The notes under the pieces are model-generated. The model saw nothing but the letters and a program-made list of their open reading frames with translations, made no database searches and was not told where the DNA came from. The position numbers and the translations under genes were made by a program. Shown piece by piece: positions 44,871-52,494 of a stretch of DNA of 64,000 nt (positions are counted from its first letter, which is position 1; each line of letters begins with the position of its first letter). The stretch is from Aneurinibacillus soli (GTDB lineage Bacteria; Bacillota; Bacilli; Aneurinibacillales; Aneurinibacillaceae): contig NZ_AP017312.1 of NCBI RefSeq assembly GCF_002355375.1, positions 3,534,501 to 3,598,500 of the forward strand, written 5' to 3'.

Positions 44871-45584
44871 TTACAAGTACGTATCGAGCATCGTTCCGCT
44901 AGTAAATGCTTGTGTATACATCATGTTGGAAATAGTGTGGTAATATCTAGATGGCTGTTGATCGAATAAAGGAGGAACAAAAATGGAGGGTACGGATGGA
45001 AGCAATACCGAGGCAGGGACGTATTCGATCGCTTTAACCTGTTCGGATACCGCAGATGCTATTCCTTCCCTTCCACTGATCATCGATTGGACGCGGGCAA
45101 AATCGTTTGTAAGAGCCATTTCAAACTTTTGGGAGTCAACTTCGAGTGTCCCATCTGCTTGAACGGAAACTCCGATGCTTTGTAGCACGTCTGAATCGAT
45201 CGATAGACTACAGGACATGTTATGTAGAATCTGCTGCGGCAATTCCTCTTTCTCATCCTGTACAGTACGCAACATAGTATTATACGCAGCGGCGAAATCT
45301 CCGATGGCCTGATGTATTCCACTATGATCCTGCTTGCTGTATATGCTGTCTGAATTAGAGTCCAGGAGCAATTCTGCTGCTTTGCCGGCTTCCGCTATAC
45401 TCCGATGTACTTCTACCGCCGCTGCTGTGCCGCTGCGAGTCATGCCAGATAGATTGCTTTTAGGCGGAAAGTTGATAATAGGTACGGTCGTGCCGAAGCT
45501 ACTTCCAATCCGGCGCATTTGCGCTGTCGGCCACGCAGCAGGCTTGTTGTACCAGGCAGTATAGCGTTGAATTTGTGAAATCAC
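44871..45584 (-). CDS. FliD-like orphan protein (237 aa)
   Basis: No firm family. The start GTG 45584 (or the one 3 nt earlier) follows AAGGAGGGGG; the open frame extends back to 45713 but through a promoter and repeat. The middle and C-terminal parts read like a shortened flagellar hook-associated protein 2 (FliD) C-domain: AIGDFAAAYNTMLRTVQDEK, SCSLSIDSDVLQSIGVSVQADGTLEVDSQKF (positions about 145-175), EMALTNDFARVQSMISGREG and IASAVSEQVK. The polymerising N-terminal D0 domain of FliD is missing. It could be a surface or flagellum-related protein, or a decayed copy. No flagellar genes are nearby. Confidence 0.55.
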   Translation of the reverse strand: MISQIQRYTAWYNKPAAWPTAQMRRIGSSFGTTVPIINFPPKSNLSGMTRSGTAAAVEVHRSIAEAGKAAELLLDSNSDSIYSKQDHSGIHQAIGDFAAAYNTMLRTVQDEKEELPQQILHNMSCSLSIDSDVLQSIGVSVQADGTLEVDSQKFEMALTNDFARVQSMISGREGIASAVSEQVKAIEYVPASVLLPSVPSIFVPPLFDQQPSRYYHTISNMMYTQAFTSGTMLDTYL

Positions 45585-45665
45585 CACGCCCCCTCCTTCC
45601 TTATCATAACAATATTTTACAACATAAGGATGTTCATGCGCACTATATACCCTAACTTTAATTCC

Positions 45666-45694
45666 TATAAAATAAGCCAGGTATTCAAAGTCAA
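45666..45694 (-). promoter_or_regulatory. Promoter of the FliD-like gene
   Basis: TTGACT (45694-45689) and TTTATA (45671-45666) with a 17-bp spacer on the minus strand. The -35 box lies in the last unit of the 19-bp tandem repeat. Confidence 0.6.
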
Positions 45695-45754
45695 AGTATG
45701 GATTAAAAGTCAAAGTATGGATTAAAAGTCAAAGTATGGATTAAAAGTCAAAGA
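45686..45754. repeat. 19-bp tandem repeat, about 3.5 copies
   Basis: The unit ATTAAAAGTCAAAGTATGG repeats perfectly, with partial units at both ends. It lies immediately upstream of and overlapping the -35 of the FliD-like gene. Confidence 0.95.
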
Positions 45755-45807
45755 GCCAATATAGATGTAATACGGAAATTCAGACTCGACTTATTTTTTC
45801 ACGCAAG

Positions 45808-45843
45808 AAAGGAGCCAGGCTGTTTATACTGCCTGGCTCCTTT
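45808..45843 (-). terminator. Terminator of paaK operon
   Basis: AAAGGAGCCAGGC pairs with GCCTGGCTCCTTT, about 37 nt after the paaK stop. Confidence 0.85.
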
Positions 45844-45879
45844 CCTCATCTTTTGATTTGCAAGCGCTTTCTAATTTGA

Positions 45880-47208
45880 CTAGCCGATAAGTGATTTTGT
45901 CCGATTATCCACAATCCGAACTGCTTTCCCTTCACTACGCATAATGCTATTCGGCTCGCGAATCCGCAGCAAAACGGATACGCCAAGCGCGTTTTTCATC
46001 TCATGACCAATGCGGCGTACAAGGTCAGCAATCGTACTGTTATCTTCAAGCGGTCCTACAACTGCCTTATATTCTTTCGTTATTTCAGCATGCACCTCGA
46101 AGCGATCCAATGCTCCGTCTCTTTCAATTACAACCTGATAATGCGGAGCAAGCTCGCGGAATTGGAACAACACACCCTCGATCTCAGTCGGGAACACGTT
46201 CACACCACGAATGATCAGCATATCATCCACCCTACCCTTAATGCGCGACATACGCAAACTCGTTCGCCCGCATTTACAGGTAGCCGGATTCAGCGACGCA
46301 ATATCTCCTGTCCGGTAACGAATGACCGGGAAGGCTTCCTTCGTCAGTGAGGTAAAGACAAGCTCTCCTTCCATACCGTATGGCAGCACTTCACCTGTTT
46401 CTGGATCTACAATCTCGGCAATAAAGTGGTCATCTGCGATATGCAGGCCATCCTGTGCCTCGATGCACTCAATCGAAACACCTGGTCCTAGCACTTCACT
46501 CAATCCGTAAATATCAATCGCCTTAATATTCAGTCTTTCTTCGAGCTGCGTCCGCATCTCTTCGGACCACGGCTCTGCTCCGAAGATTCCATACTCAATT
46601 GTAGTGGTACGCGGGTCTTTTCCCATCCGCTCCATCTCTTCTGCAATATTCATAACATACGACGGTGTTCCAGAAATGCCACGCGGCTTGAAATCTTCAA
46701 TCAATGTAATTTGGCGCGGCGTATTCCCTCCTGATACCGGAACCGCGACCGCACGCAAATGCTCAATGCCATAGTGCAGACCAAGGCCACCTGTAAACAG
46801 ACCATAGCCGTATGCATTATGGAAAATATCCCCTGGTTTTCCGCCTGCTGCACAGATCGCACGGGCGACAATCTCACCCCAGTTCTCAATGTCCTGCTTC
46901 GTGTAGCCGACAACCGTTGGCTTTCCTTTCGTGCCAGAAGAGCCGTGGATGCGTACGACTTCTGACATATCCACCGCGAACAGATTAAATGGATAATTCT
47001 CGCGCAGATCCGTTTTTTTCATAAAGGGGAGACTCTGCAAATCTTCGAGGGATTGAATGTCATCCGGTGCAATTCCAGCTTGATCAAGCGCTTCCTTATG
47101 AAACGGTACGCGCTCATACGCATGCCGTACCGTTTCCTGCAGCCGTTCGAGTTGAAGCGCTTCCTTTTGTTCACGCCCCATCGTCTCCATTGCTTCATTG
47201 AAAATCAC
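45880..47208 (-). CDS. paaK: Phenylacetate-CoA ligase
   Basis: Activates phenylacetate to phenylacetyl-CoA with ATP. The 442 residues and pattern fit PaaK: VRIHGSSGTKGKPTVVGYTK (phosphate loop), FHNAYGYGLFTGGLGLHYG, ISGTPSYVMNIAEEM, GAEPWSEEMR, YGLSEVLGPGVSIEC, the cysteine site CKCGRTSLRMSRIKGRVDDML, and IIRGVNVFPTEIE. GTG start at 47208 after GGGAGGGG. It is last in the operon paaX-hydratase-paaK, ending at the terminator at 45808. Confidence 0.95.
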   Translation of the reverse strand: MIFNEAMETMGREQKEALQLERLQETVRHAYERVPFHKEALDQAGIAPDDIQSLEDLQSLPFMKKTDLRENYPFNLFAVDMSEVVRIHGSSGTKGKPTVVGYTKQDIENWGEIVARAICAAGGKPGDIFHNAYGYGLFTGGLGLHYGIEHLRAVAVPVSGGNTPRQITLIEDFKPRGISGTPSYVMNIAEEMERMGKDPRTTTIEYGIFGAEPWSEEMRTQLEERLNIKAIDIYGLSEVLGPGVSIECIEAQDGLHIADDHFIAEIVDPETGEVLPYGMEGELVFTSLTKEAFPVIRYRTGDIASLNPATCKCGRTSLRMSRIKGRVDDMLIIRGVNVFPTEIEGVLFQFRELAPHYQVVIERDGALDRFEVHAEITKEYKAVVGPLEDNSTIADLVRRIGHEMKNALGVSVLLRIREPNSIMRSEGKAVRIVDNRTKSLIG

Positions 47209-47223
47209 AGGAACCCCTCCCTT

Positions 47224-48012
47224 TTATTCGCCGAGAAATATCGGTTTTCTTTTCTCACTGAATGCTGCCAGTGCTTCTACTCGATCCTTCGTCGGAATGA
47301 TCACTTCATATGCTTTCGTCTCAATATCAAGGCCCGTCTGCAAATCTACGCAGCTCCCTTTACTGATGGCGTACTTCGCCTGGTACACAGCAAGCGGAGC
47401 GTTCTGAACAATTTCTTCTGCTAACTCAAAAGCTACCGAAAGCAACGCCTCATCGTCTGCGGCCACCCCGTTGAGAATACCGTATTCATACGCCTGTTCT
47501 GCTGTAATTTTACGGGCAGTGAAAACAAGCTCTTTCGCTTTCGCCGGGCCGATCAGGTGTGCCAAACGTTGTGTCCCTCCTGCACCCGGAATAATGCCAA
47601 GACTTACTTCTGTCAATCCCATACCCGCACCAGCAACGGCAAAGCGGAAATCGCATGCGAGCGCTAGCTCGAATCCGCCACCAAACGCATATCCATTAAT
47701 AGCCGCAATCACCGGCTGCGGCAGACGCTCTACCGCTGTGAATACATCGCGGATTTTGGAAACATTACGGCGCACTTCCTGTTCATTTAGCGTACGGCGC
47801 TCTTTCAGATCGGCACCAGCCGAAAATGCCCTGCCGTTTGCTGTGATGATCACTGTACGAATCTCTTTCGTACGCTGTGCAATATTTTCTACCAGTTCAC
47901 CGAGTTCTTTGAGCGTTTCGTAATTAAACGTATTCATGCTCTCCGGACGATTCAGTGTAATGACACCCACATATCCTTTTTGTTCGAATAAAATGTTCTC
48001 TGTCTTCACCAT
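47224..48012 (-). CDS. Enoyl-CoA hydratase
   Basis: Crotonase-fold hydratase, 262 residues. Both catalytic glutamates are present, in GGGFELALACDFR and TEVSLGIIPGAGGTQRL, and the oxyanion-hole segment is AGADLKERR, so it should hydrate trans-2-enoyl-CoA. In this context it may serve a beta-oxidation step of phenylacetate breakdown (PaaF-like), but a general fatty-acid hydratase is equally possible. It lies between paaX (40-nt gap) and paaK (15-nt gap). Confidence 0.9.
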   Translation of the reverse strand: MVKTENILFEQKGYVGVITLNRPESMNTFNYETLKELGELVENIAQRTKEIRTVIITANGRAFSAGADLKERRTLNEQEVRRNVSKIRDVFTAVERLPQPVIAAINGYAFGGGFELALACDFRFAVAGAGMGLTEVSLGIIPGAGGTQRLAHLIGPAKAKELVFTARKITAEQAYEYGILNGVAADDEALLSVAFELAEEIVQNAPLAVYQAKYAISKGSCVDLQTGLDIETKAYEVIIPTKDRVEALAAFSEKRKPIFLGE

Positions 48013-48052
48013 GAAAAATTCCCCTCTCTATACAACATGATGATAGCGTCAA

Positions 48053-48880
48053 CTATACGACTGGAGCCGATTCAAAAAACGACAGGAAGAAGCGGACAGC
48101 ACCCGGATGCAACAAATCATAATACCCACGGAATAATTCCTCTGCTTCCTTTCCAAGCCAGAAATTCGGCAACAATTCATCCGGCAGGCTCGGATCAATA
48201 AATAAAAACTTCCTGTATTCATGTACAAGCTTTGTCTTCTCTACAAAACACTCATTGTCCTGTAAACCCTCACGCTGGCGCGATTTTTCTTTTATATCAT
48301 CATATTTTGGACGATACTCTGTAATGAACTCTTCATACGCCGCATTAATCTCGTCCAGATTCCAGCAACGGCTCACCAGCCCAGCCGGTTCGCTCCAGCC
48401 AAGATGCTGTGCACGAAAAATCTCTACATACGGTGTAATCTCGTATGCCTCATTCATATCTTTAACCCGCTCTTCGAGATTGTGCGGACTGATCCAGGTG
48501 CTGTTCGCCAGCATTCCAAACCCCATCCATGACAACTCTTTGCGCAACTGATCGCGCAAATGTCGCTTCTCTTCCGGAATGTTATAGCTAACGATGCTCC
48601 AACTTCCATCCCATTCCGCAGGCATCTCCTTATAAATACGCAATGCCGCTTCATCCAGCCGCTTCTTGCCGCGCGATGTCATGCGATAGTAGCTCCGGTT
48701 CCCAATCTTGCGTGATTCAATCCATCCCTGCTTCATCATACGCGAAATCGCGGCTCGGATAGCCGGCTCGGACAGCCCGAACTCTCCCATCAGCTTCGTT
48801 ATACTTCCAACCCATATCTCTCCACCATAATGGCGCACATATTCACCATAAATTGTAAATAACATAGACTGAGATTTCAC
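48053..48880 (-). CDS. paaX: PaaX-family transcriptional regulator
   Basis: Repressor of phenylacetate catabolism that releases DNA on binding phenylacetyl-CoA. From GTG 48880 it has 275 residues: winged-helix front SMLFTIYGEYVRHYGGEIWV, helix-turn-helix LSEPAIRAAISRMMKQGWIE, SYYRMTSRGKKRLDEA, central WSIVSYNIPEEKRHLRDQL, and C-domain with the metal or ligand region WNLDEINAAYEEFI. The open frame starts at 48937, but that stretch contains a TATAAT and an operator-like site, so the later start after GGAGAAG is preferred. It heads the paaX-hydratase-paaK operon and probably regulates both paa operons. Confidence 0.92.
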   Translation of the reverse strand: MKSQSMLFTIYGEYVRHYGGEIWVGSITKLMGEFGLSEPAIRAAISRMMKQGWIESRKIGNRSYYRMTSRGKKRLDEAALRIYKEMPAEWDGSWSIVSYNIPEEKRHLRDQLRKELSWMGFGMLANSTWISPHNLEERVKDMNEAYEITPYVEIFRAQHLGWSEPAGLVSRCWNLDEINAAYEEFITEYRPKYDDIKEKSRQREGLQDNECFVEKTKLVHEYRKFLFIDPSLPDELLPNFWLGKEAEELFRGYYDLLHPGAVRFFLSFFESAPVV

Positions 48881-48921
48881 TTTGTACTTCTCCAACCCTT
48901 CTGTAAAACATTTTGTTTGTC

Positions 48922-48936
48922 TATTATAGCGTATCA
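48922..48936. promoter_or_regulatory. Operator-like site at paaX promoter
   Basis: TATTATAGCGTATCA overlaps TATAAT on the minus strand. It shares the TATAGCG core with the sites at 49007, 49033 and 52202. Confidence 0.45.
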
Positions 48937-49006
48937 CATGCCTTTTTTCTGCTTATCCGCACCTATATTGACGCTCTTTCAGAATTTGATTACTATAAAA
49001 GAAAAA

Positions 49007-49020
49007 ATATAGCGCTATAT
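49007..49020. promoter_or_regulatory. Perfect palindrome, candidate PaaX operator
   Basis: ATATAGCGCTATAT, in the gap between divergent paaX and the 49071 gene. Confidence 0.55.
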
Positions 49021-49032
49021 AAACGAACCAAT

Positions 49033-49046
49033 TATAAAGCGTTATA
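49033..49046. promoter_or_regulatory. Second operator-like site
   Basis: TATAAAGCGTTATA, centred 26 bp from the previous palindrome and 25-38 bp in front of the start at 49071. Confidence 0.5.
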
Positions 49047-49070
49047 CAAAAGTGGGATGGAGGAAATTCA

Positions 49071-49355
49071 ATGAATATAGCCGAGGTAGAGGTATCAGGT
49101 CTAATAGCCAGCTCTTATCCGTATGAAGCACACATCTTACATATTCAGCGCTCGGATACAACGAATACAGAAGTGATTACCTGGCAGTTTGCGAACGGTG
49201 AACTTGTTCAGCTTATGCTGTATAGTCCGGATGATGCGGTCCTACTCTCCGTATCGCCTGCTATCGTTCTTCCAGAAGAAAATGAAAATGGACATTTCTT
49301 TACCGCAGGCGAGATCAAACTTTTTCTATCTCGCATCAAAAACCATAACGTGTAG
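49071..49355 (+). CDS. Hypothetical protein (94 aa) between the two paa operons
   Basis: No family recognised. GGATGGAGGAAATTCA precedes the ATG. The product is soluble and rich in beta-type sequence (EVEVSGLIASSYPYEAHILHI, VITWQFANGELVQLMLYS), ending in a basic helix. Two operator-like palindromes lie just upstream, so it is probably controlled with the paa genes and may belong to the pathway. It ends at a terminator shared with the convergent thioesterase gene. Confidence 0.7.
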   Translation: MNIAEVEVSGLIASSYPYEAHILHIQRSDTTNTEVITWQFANGELVQLMLYSPDDAVLLSVSPAIVLPEENENGHFFTAGEIKLFLSRIKNHNV

Positions 49356-49391
49356 CCAAAAAGCCGGAGTCATATGATTCCGGCTTTTTGG
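49356..49391. terminator. Bidirectional terminator
   Basis: CCAAAAAGCCGGA and TCCGGCTTTTTGG form a perfect 13-bp stem between convergent genes. Confidence 0.9.
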
Positions 49392-49395
49392 CCGG

Positions 49396-49806
49396 TTACG
49401 TTGCCGATTCAAGCGCCACGCGCAGTTCCTGAAGCTTCTTCTCCATGCGTGCCTTGCGAAAAATCGCCTGTATAAATGTCCCCTGCCCAATCACTCCGTG
49501 TGATGTACGAGCAGTTACGTCACATACAACCCGGCGTTCTCCTACATCTGTGCAAACCGCGGTAAACACAACTTTCTCACCTACGATAGCTGGCCCCGTA
49601 TGCGTAATCGAAACATCGTAACCTGCCCCTTCTTCTCCCTCTTCGAGATAAGGCAGAATGACATGCCGCCCGGCTTTTTCCATATAATAAATCATCGTTA
49701 CCGTAGACATGACTTGATGGACCACTTCCCCATCAAAAGCGGGACGCATATCGTCTGTCACCATAATCTCAATGGTCTCTGTAACACCCGGCGTAAGTCC
49801 CTTCAT
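49396..49806 (-). CDS. FlK-like hotdog thioesterase
   Basis: A 136-residue hotdog-fold protein resembling fluoroacetyl-CoA thioesterase FlK and related acyl-CoA thioesterases: GVTETIEIMVTDDMRPAF, STVTMIYYMEKAGRHVILPYL, the strand-helix THTGPAIVGEKVVFTAVCTDV and the end IGQGTFIQAIFRKARMEKKL. It would hydrolyse a short or toxic CoA ester, for example a dead-end intermediate of phenylacetate breakdown. ATG 49806 has GGAGGTGAG upstream; the frame before it lies in paaG. It overlaps the preceding paaG stop region closely (paaG ends 49823). Last gene of the ethD-paaI-hydratase-paaG operon. Confidence 0.75.
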   Translation of the reverse strand: MKGLTPGVTETIEIMVTDDMRPAFDGEVVHQVMSTVTMIYYMEKAGRHVILPYLEEGEEGAGYDVSITHTGPAIVGEKVVFTAVCTDVGERRVVCDVTARTSHGVIGQGTFIQAIFRKARMEKKLQELRVALESAT

Positions 49807-49822
49807 ACCCTCACCTCCACTG

Positions 49823-50602
49823 TTATTTCCCCTGGAACAACGGTGCACGCTTGTCGAAAAACGCCTGTACGCCTTCTTTATGGTCAGCCGTATTCCCTGC
49901 AATATCTTGAGAATATGCTTCATACTCAAGCGCTTCCTCAAGTGTCATATGAAGACTTTTGTACATCGCCTTTTTAATTAAACCAATGCTTCTCGTCGGC
50001 AGTGCTGCCAGACGCTCGGCATATACACGTACGCTTTCCGCGAACTGCTCTGCTGGATATACTTGATTAACCATGCCAATGCGGTGCGCTTCCGCAGCAT
50101 GTAGCTTATCCCCGCTAAGCGCCAATTCAAGTGCACGTCCGATGCCTACGATGCGCGAGAGGAAATAGCACCCACCGGAATCCGGCACAAGTCCAATATT
50201 AATGAACGCATTGCTGAACACAGCATTATCTGCCGCCAGCCGAAGATCACAGGCAAGTGCCAGACTCATTCCAGCTCCTGCTGCTGCACCGTTCACAGCC
50301 GCAATTACCGGCTTACCCATATTTTGAATCTGCATGACCATCGGATTGTATCGCTCACGTAATAATGCGCTGAACTCTACTGGTTCGCCCGACTGTACTT
50401 CTCCGAGATCTTGTCCGGCATTGAACGCCTTGCCTGCACCGGTAATGACCACGCAGCGCACATCCGAATCTTTCTCCGCCTGTTTGAGTGCCGTAATAAT
50501 TTCCTTGTGCATCTGCTTCGTAAACGCGTTATACCGCTCCGGGCGGTTTAGCATCAGCACCGCCACATGGTTTGTCACTTCATATTGAATCGTTTCGTAC
50601 AT
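49823..50602 (-). CDS. paaG: PaaG-like ring-epoxyphenylacetyl-CoA isomerase
   Basis: Crotonase-fold protein, 259 residues. The first catalytic glutamate of hydratases is replaced (GAGMSLALACDLRL) and the second region reads NIGLVPDSGGCYFL, keeping the Asp typical of PaaG and of delta3,delta2-enoyl-CoA isomerases. This supports an isomerase (1,2-epoxyphenylacetyl-CoA to oxepin-CoA), not a hydratase. The oxyanion segment is AGQDLGEV. The gene sits between the hydratase at 50621 (18-nt gap) and the FlK-like thioesterase. Confidence 0.88.
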   Translation of the reverse strand: MYETIQYEVTNHVAVLMLNRPERYNAFTKQMHKEIITALKQAEKDSDVRCVVITGAGKAFNAGQDLGEVQSGEPVEFSALLRERYNPMVMQIQNMGKPVIAAVNGAAAGAGMSLALACDLRLAADNAVFSNAFINIGLVPDSGGCYFLSRIVGIGRALELALSGDKLHAAEAHRIGMVNQVYPAEQFAESVRVYAERLAALPTRSIGLIKKAMYKSLHMTLEEALEYEAYSQDIAGNTADHKEGVQAFFDKRAPLFQGK

Positions 50603-50620
50603 TGAGCTGCGCCTCCTTCA

Positions 50621-51394
50621 TTATTGTCCGGTAAAATTCGGCTTCCGCTTTTCTATAAAAGCATTCATACCTTCCGCCTTGTCTTCACTGGCAAACAAAA
50701 GATAGAAACAATTACGTTCATATTCAAGCCCTTCGGTTGTTGTCGCATCGACTGCTTTGACGACAGACTTCTTAATTAGACGCACGGCAAGCGGAGGCAT
50801 ATCAGCAATGCGACGGGCTGTTTTTAATGCTTCCGCTCGGCATAGTTCAGCCGGAACCACCCGATTAACAAGTCGGTACTGCAGTGCTTCGTGTGCTGTA
50901 ATCGGCTCACCTGTCAAAAGCATCTCCATCGCTTTCAACTTGCCAACCGCTTTCGTCAGGCGCTGTGTGCCGCCCGCACCAGGCATAACGCCAAGCTTCA
51001 CCTCAGGCTGCCCGATTCGTGCGGTCTCGGATGCGATGACAATATCACAGCTCATCATCAGTTCACAGCCGCCGCCGAGGGCAAAGCCGCTAACCGCTGC
51101 AATAATCGGTTTTGTCACAAGCGAAATTCGATCCCATACAGCAAACTGGTCTTTGACGAGCATCGAGACGACTCCATCATGCGCCATCTCTTCAATATCT
51201 GCTCCTGCAGCGAACGCTCGCTCCTGTCCGGTAATCACCATACAACGTATCGTTTGATCCCGGTCAAACGCCTCAAGGGCCGCTACGATCTCCTCGACCA
51301 TCTGAAGGTTAAGCGCATTCAATACGTGCGGTCGGTTCAGCTCAATGATTCCAACATTTCCTTCTACTGAAACGGTAATGAATGTATCGTTCAT
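50621..51394 (-). CDS. Enoyl-CoA hydratase (PaaF-like)
   Basis: Crotonase-fold hydratase, 257 residues, with both glutamates (GGGCELMMSCDI and QPEVKLGVMPGAGGTQRL) and the oxyanion loop AAGADIEEM. In a phenylacetate operon it fits the PaaF role, hydrating 2,3-didehydroadipyl-CoA, although crotonase specificity is not readable from sequence. Neighbours are PaaI-type thioesterase upstream and PaaG downstream. Confidence 0.9.
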   Translation of the reverse strand: MNDTFITVSVEGNVGIIELNRPHVLNALNLQMVEEIVAALEAFDRDQTIRCMVITGQERAFAAGADIEEMAHDGVVSMLVKDQFAVWDRISLVTKPIIAAVSGFALGGGCELMMSCDIVIASETARIGQPEVKLGVMPGAGGTQRLTKAVGKLKAMEMLLTGEPITAHEALQYRLVNRVVPAELCRAEALKTARRIADMPPLAVRLIKKSVVKAVDATTTEGLEYERNCFYLLFASEDKAEGMNAFIEKRKPNFTGQ

Positions 51395-51431
51395 AGCTAT
51401 CTCCTTACTTATTCAACAATTGCGGGTGGTC

Positions 51432-51824
51432 TTACCGTGTAACCGCTTTCGATTTTCGTGCATACGTACCAAGTGCAACAGCTACAAGCTCGCCTTCTCC
51501 TGTCCGTACTTCCGCTTGCATGACAATCGTCCGTCCGCCGCGCTTTATAACTTTGGACTGAGCAATCAATTTGTCTCCGCGTGCAGGAGCTAGATAGTTG
51601 ACTTTACTCTCGAGGGTAACACACTGCTGCACGCCATCAATATGTGGGGCAGCTGCATGCCCCATAGCCACATCGGCCAGCGTACTTGTTACACCGCCAT
51701 GGACCACGCCCTCGATACTATTATAGTGTTCAGGTCGAATATCGAGCACAACTGTGCATGTATCCTCATCCTGATGCTCGACTACAATGCCGACATATTG
51801 ATTAAATCGGTTGTTGGATAACAT
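51432..51824 (-). CDS. paaI: PaaI-family hotdog thioesterase
   Basis: A 130-residue thioesterase of the PaaI/YdiI type. The core HGGVTSTLADVAMGHAA, with the preceding GVV, is the hotdog helix carrying the catalytic acid, followed by LESKVNYLAPARGDKLIA, where small substrates bind. In phenylacetate degradation PaaI recycles CoA from ring-hydroxylated phenylacetyl-CoA dead ends. It lies in the ethD-led operon, 37 nt upstream of the hydratase. Confidence 0.88.
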   Translation of the reverse strand: MLSNNRFNQYVGIVVEHQDEDTCTVVLDIRPEHYNSIEGVVHGGVTSTLADVAMGHAAAPHIDGVQQCVTLESKVNYLAPARGDKLIAQSKVIKRGGRTIVMQAEVRTGEGELVAVALGTYARKSKAVTR

Positions 51825-51862
51825 CTATGATCACGTTCCTATTCTGCAAATGCCAGGATGAA

Positions 51863-52162
51863 TTACTCAACTTCTGCGAAATGCATCGAAACCAGCTTAC
51901 CTGCGAATCCCATCAGATCCTTGCCTGCTGCCCGTCCTTCTGGAGCATTCAGTGCTTCTGTGAGCGCTTCCTTTGTTTCAAAATACATCTCTGCGATCAG
52001 GTGAAGATTGCTATCTCCCATCGGTCCGCCATAAATCCGATTCACCTCTAACTTAATCAAACCTGGCATTTTGGCTGCAAGCGGCGCGTGCACCTCATTA
52101 TAGTGGGTATCAAATGCTACTGTATCTTCCGGCTTCTTATAAATCGCAATTAACTTAATCAT
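51863..52162 (-). CDS. EthD-family protein
   Basis: A 99-residue dimeric alpha/beta-barrel protein of the EthD family: MIKLIAIYKKPEDTVAFDTHYNEVHAPLAAKMPGL (about residues 1-35) with the conserved HYxxxHAPL helix, then MYFETKEALTEALNAPEGRAAGKDL. EthD-type proteins accompany many aromatic-degradation operons with an uncertain helper function. ATG 52162 has GGAGGG upstream. It is the first gene of the operon and has an operator-like site at the promoter. Confidence 0.88.
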   Translation of the reverse strand: MIKLIAIYKKPEDTVAFDTHYNEVHAPLAAKMPGLIKLEVNRIYGGPMGDSNLHLIAEMYFETKEALTEALNAPEGRAAGKDLMGFAGKLVSMHFAEVE

Positions 52163-52201
52163 ATGTCCCTCCATGTATAAACGAATTAATATTACAAAAT
52201 A

Positions 52202-52268
52202 ATTATATAGCGTATAAAAATCGTATAGTAATAGTTAAAGTATAGTATTAAACAGGAACAAACGTCAA
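52202..52268 (-). promoter_or_regulatory. Promoter and operator-like site of the ethD-paaG operon
   Basis: Minus strand: TTGACG (52268-52263) and TATACT (52244-52239), 18-bp spacer. Downstream, near the transcript start, is TTATACGCTATATAAT (52217-52202), which shares the TATAGCG core with the sites around paaX. Confidence 0.6.
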
Positions 52269-52494
52269 TATTTTTAGATAATTTAATATACTTTCTCTAC
52301 AGTTCCCATGACCTTTCCTGGGCCTTTTTCATTATCTTATTACTTTTTTTCATCAAGTGAAATAATGCAATATTCCTGCATGTTCCATAATATCCAACCG
52401 ATAGTTGAAATGCGTAGAAGTCTTACGATATGATCTAACTAATTACAATGGATCAGTATATAGATAGAAAGACAGGCTTTGGGAGGGACATGAT

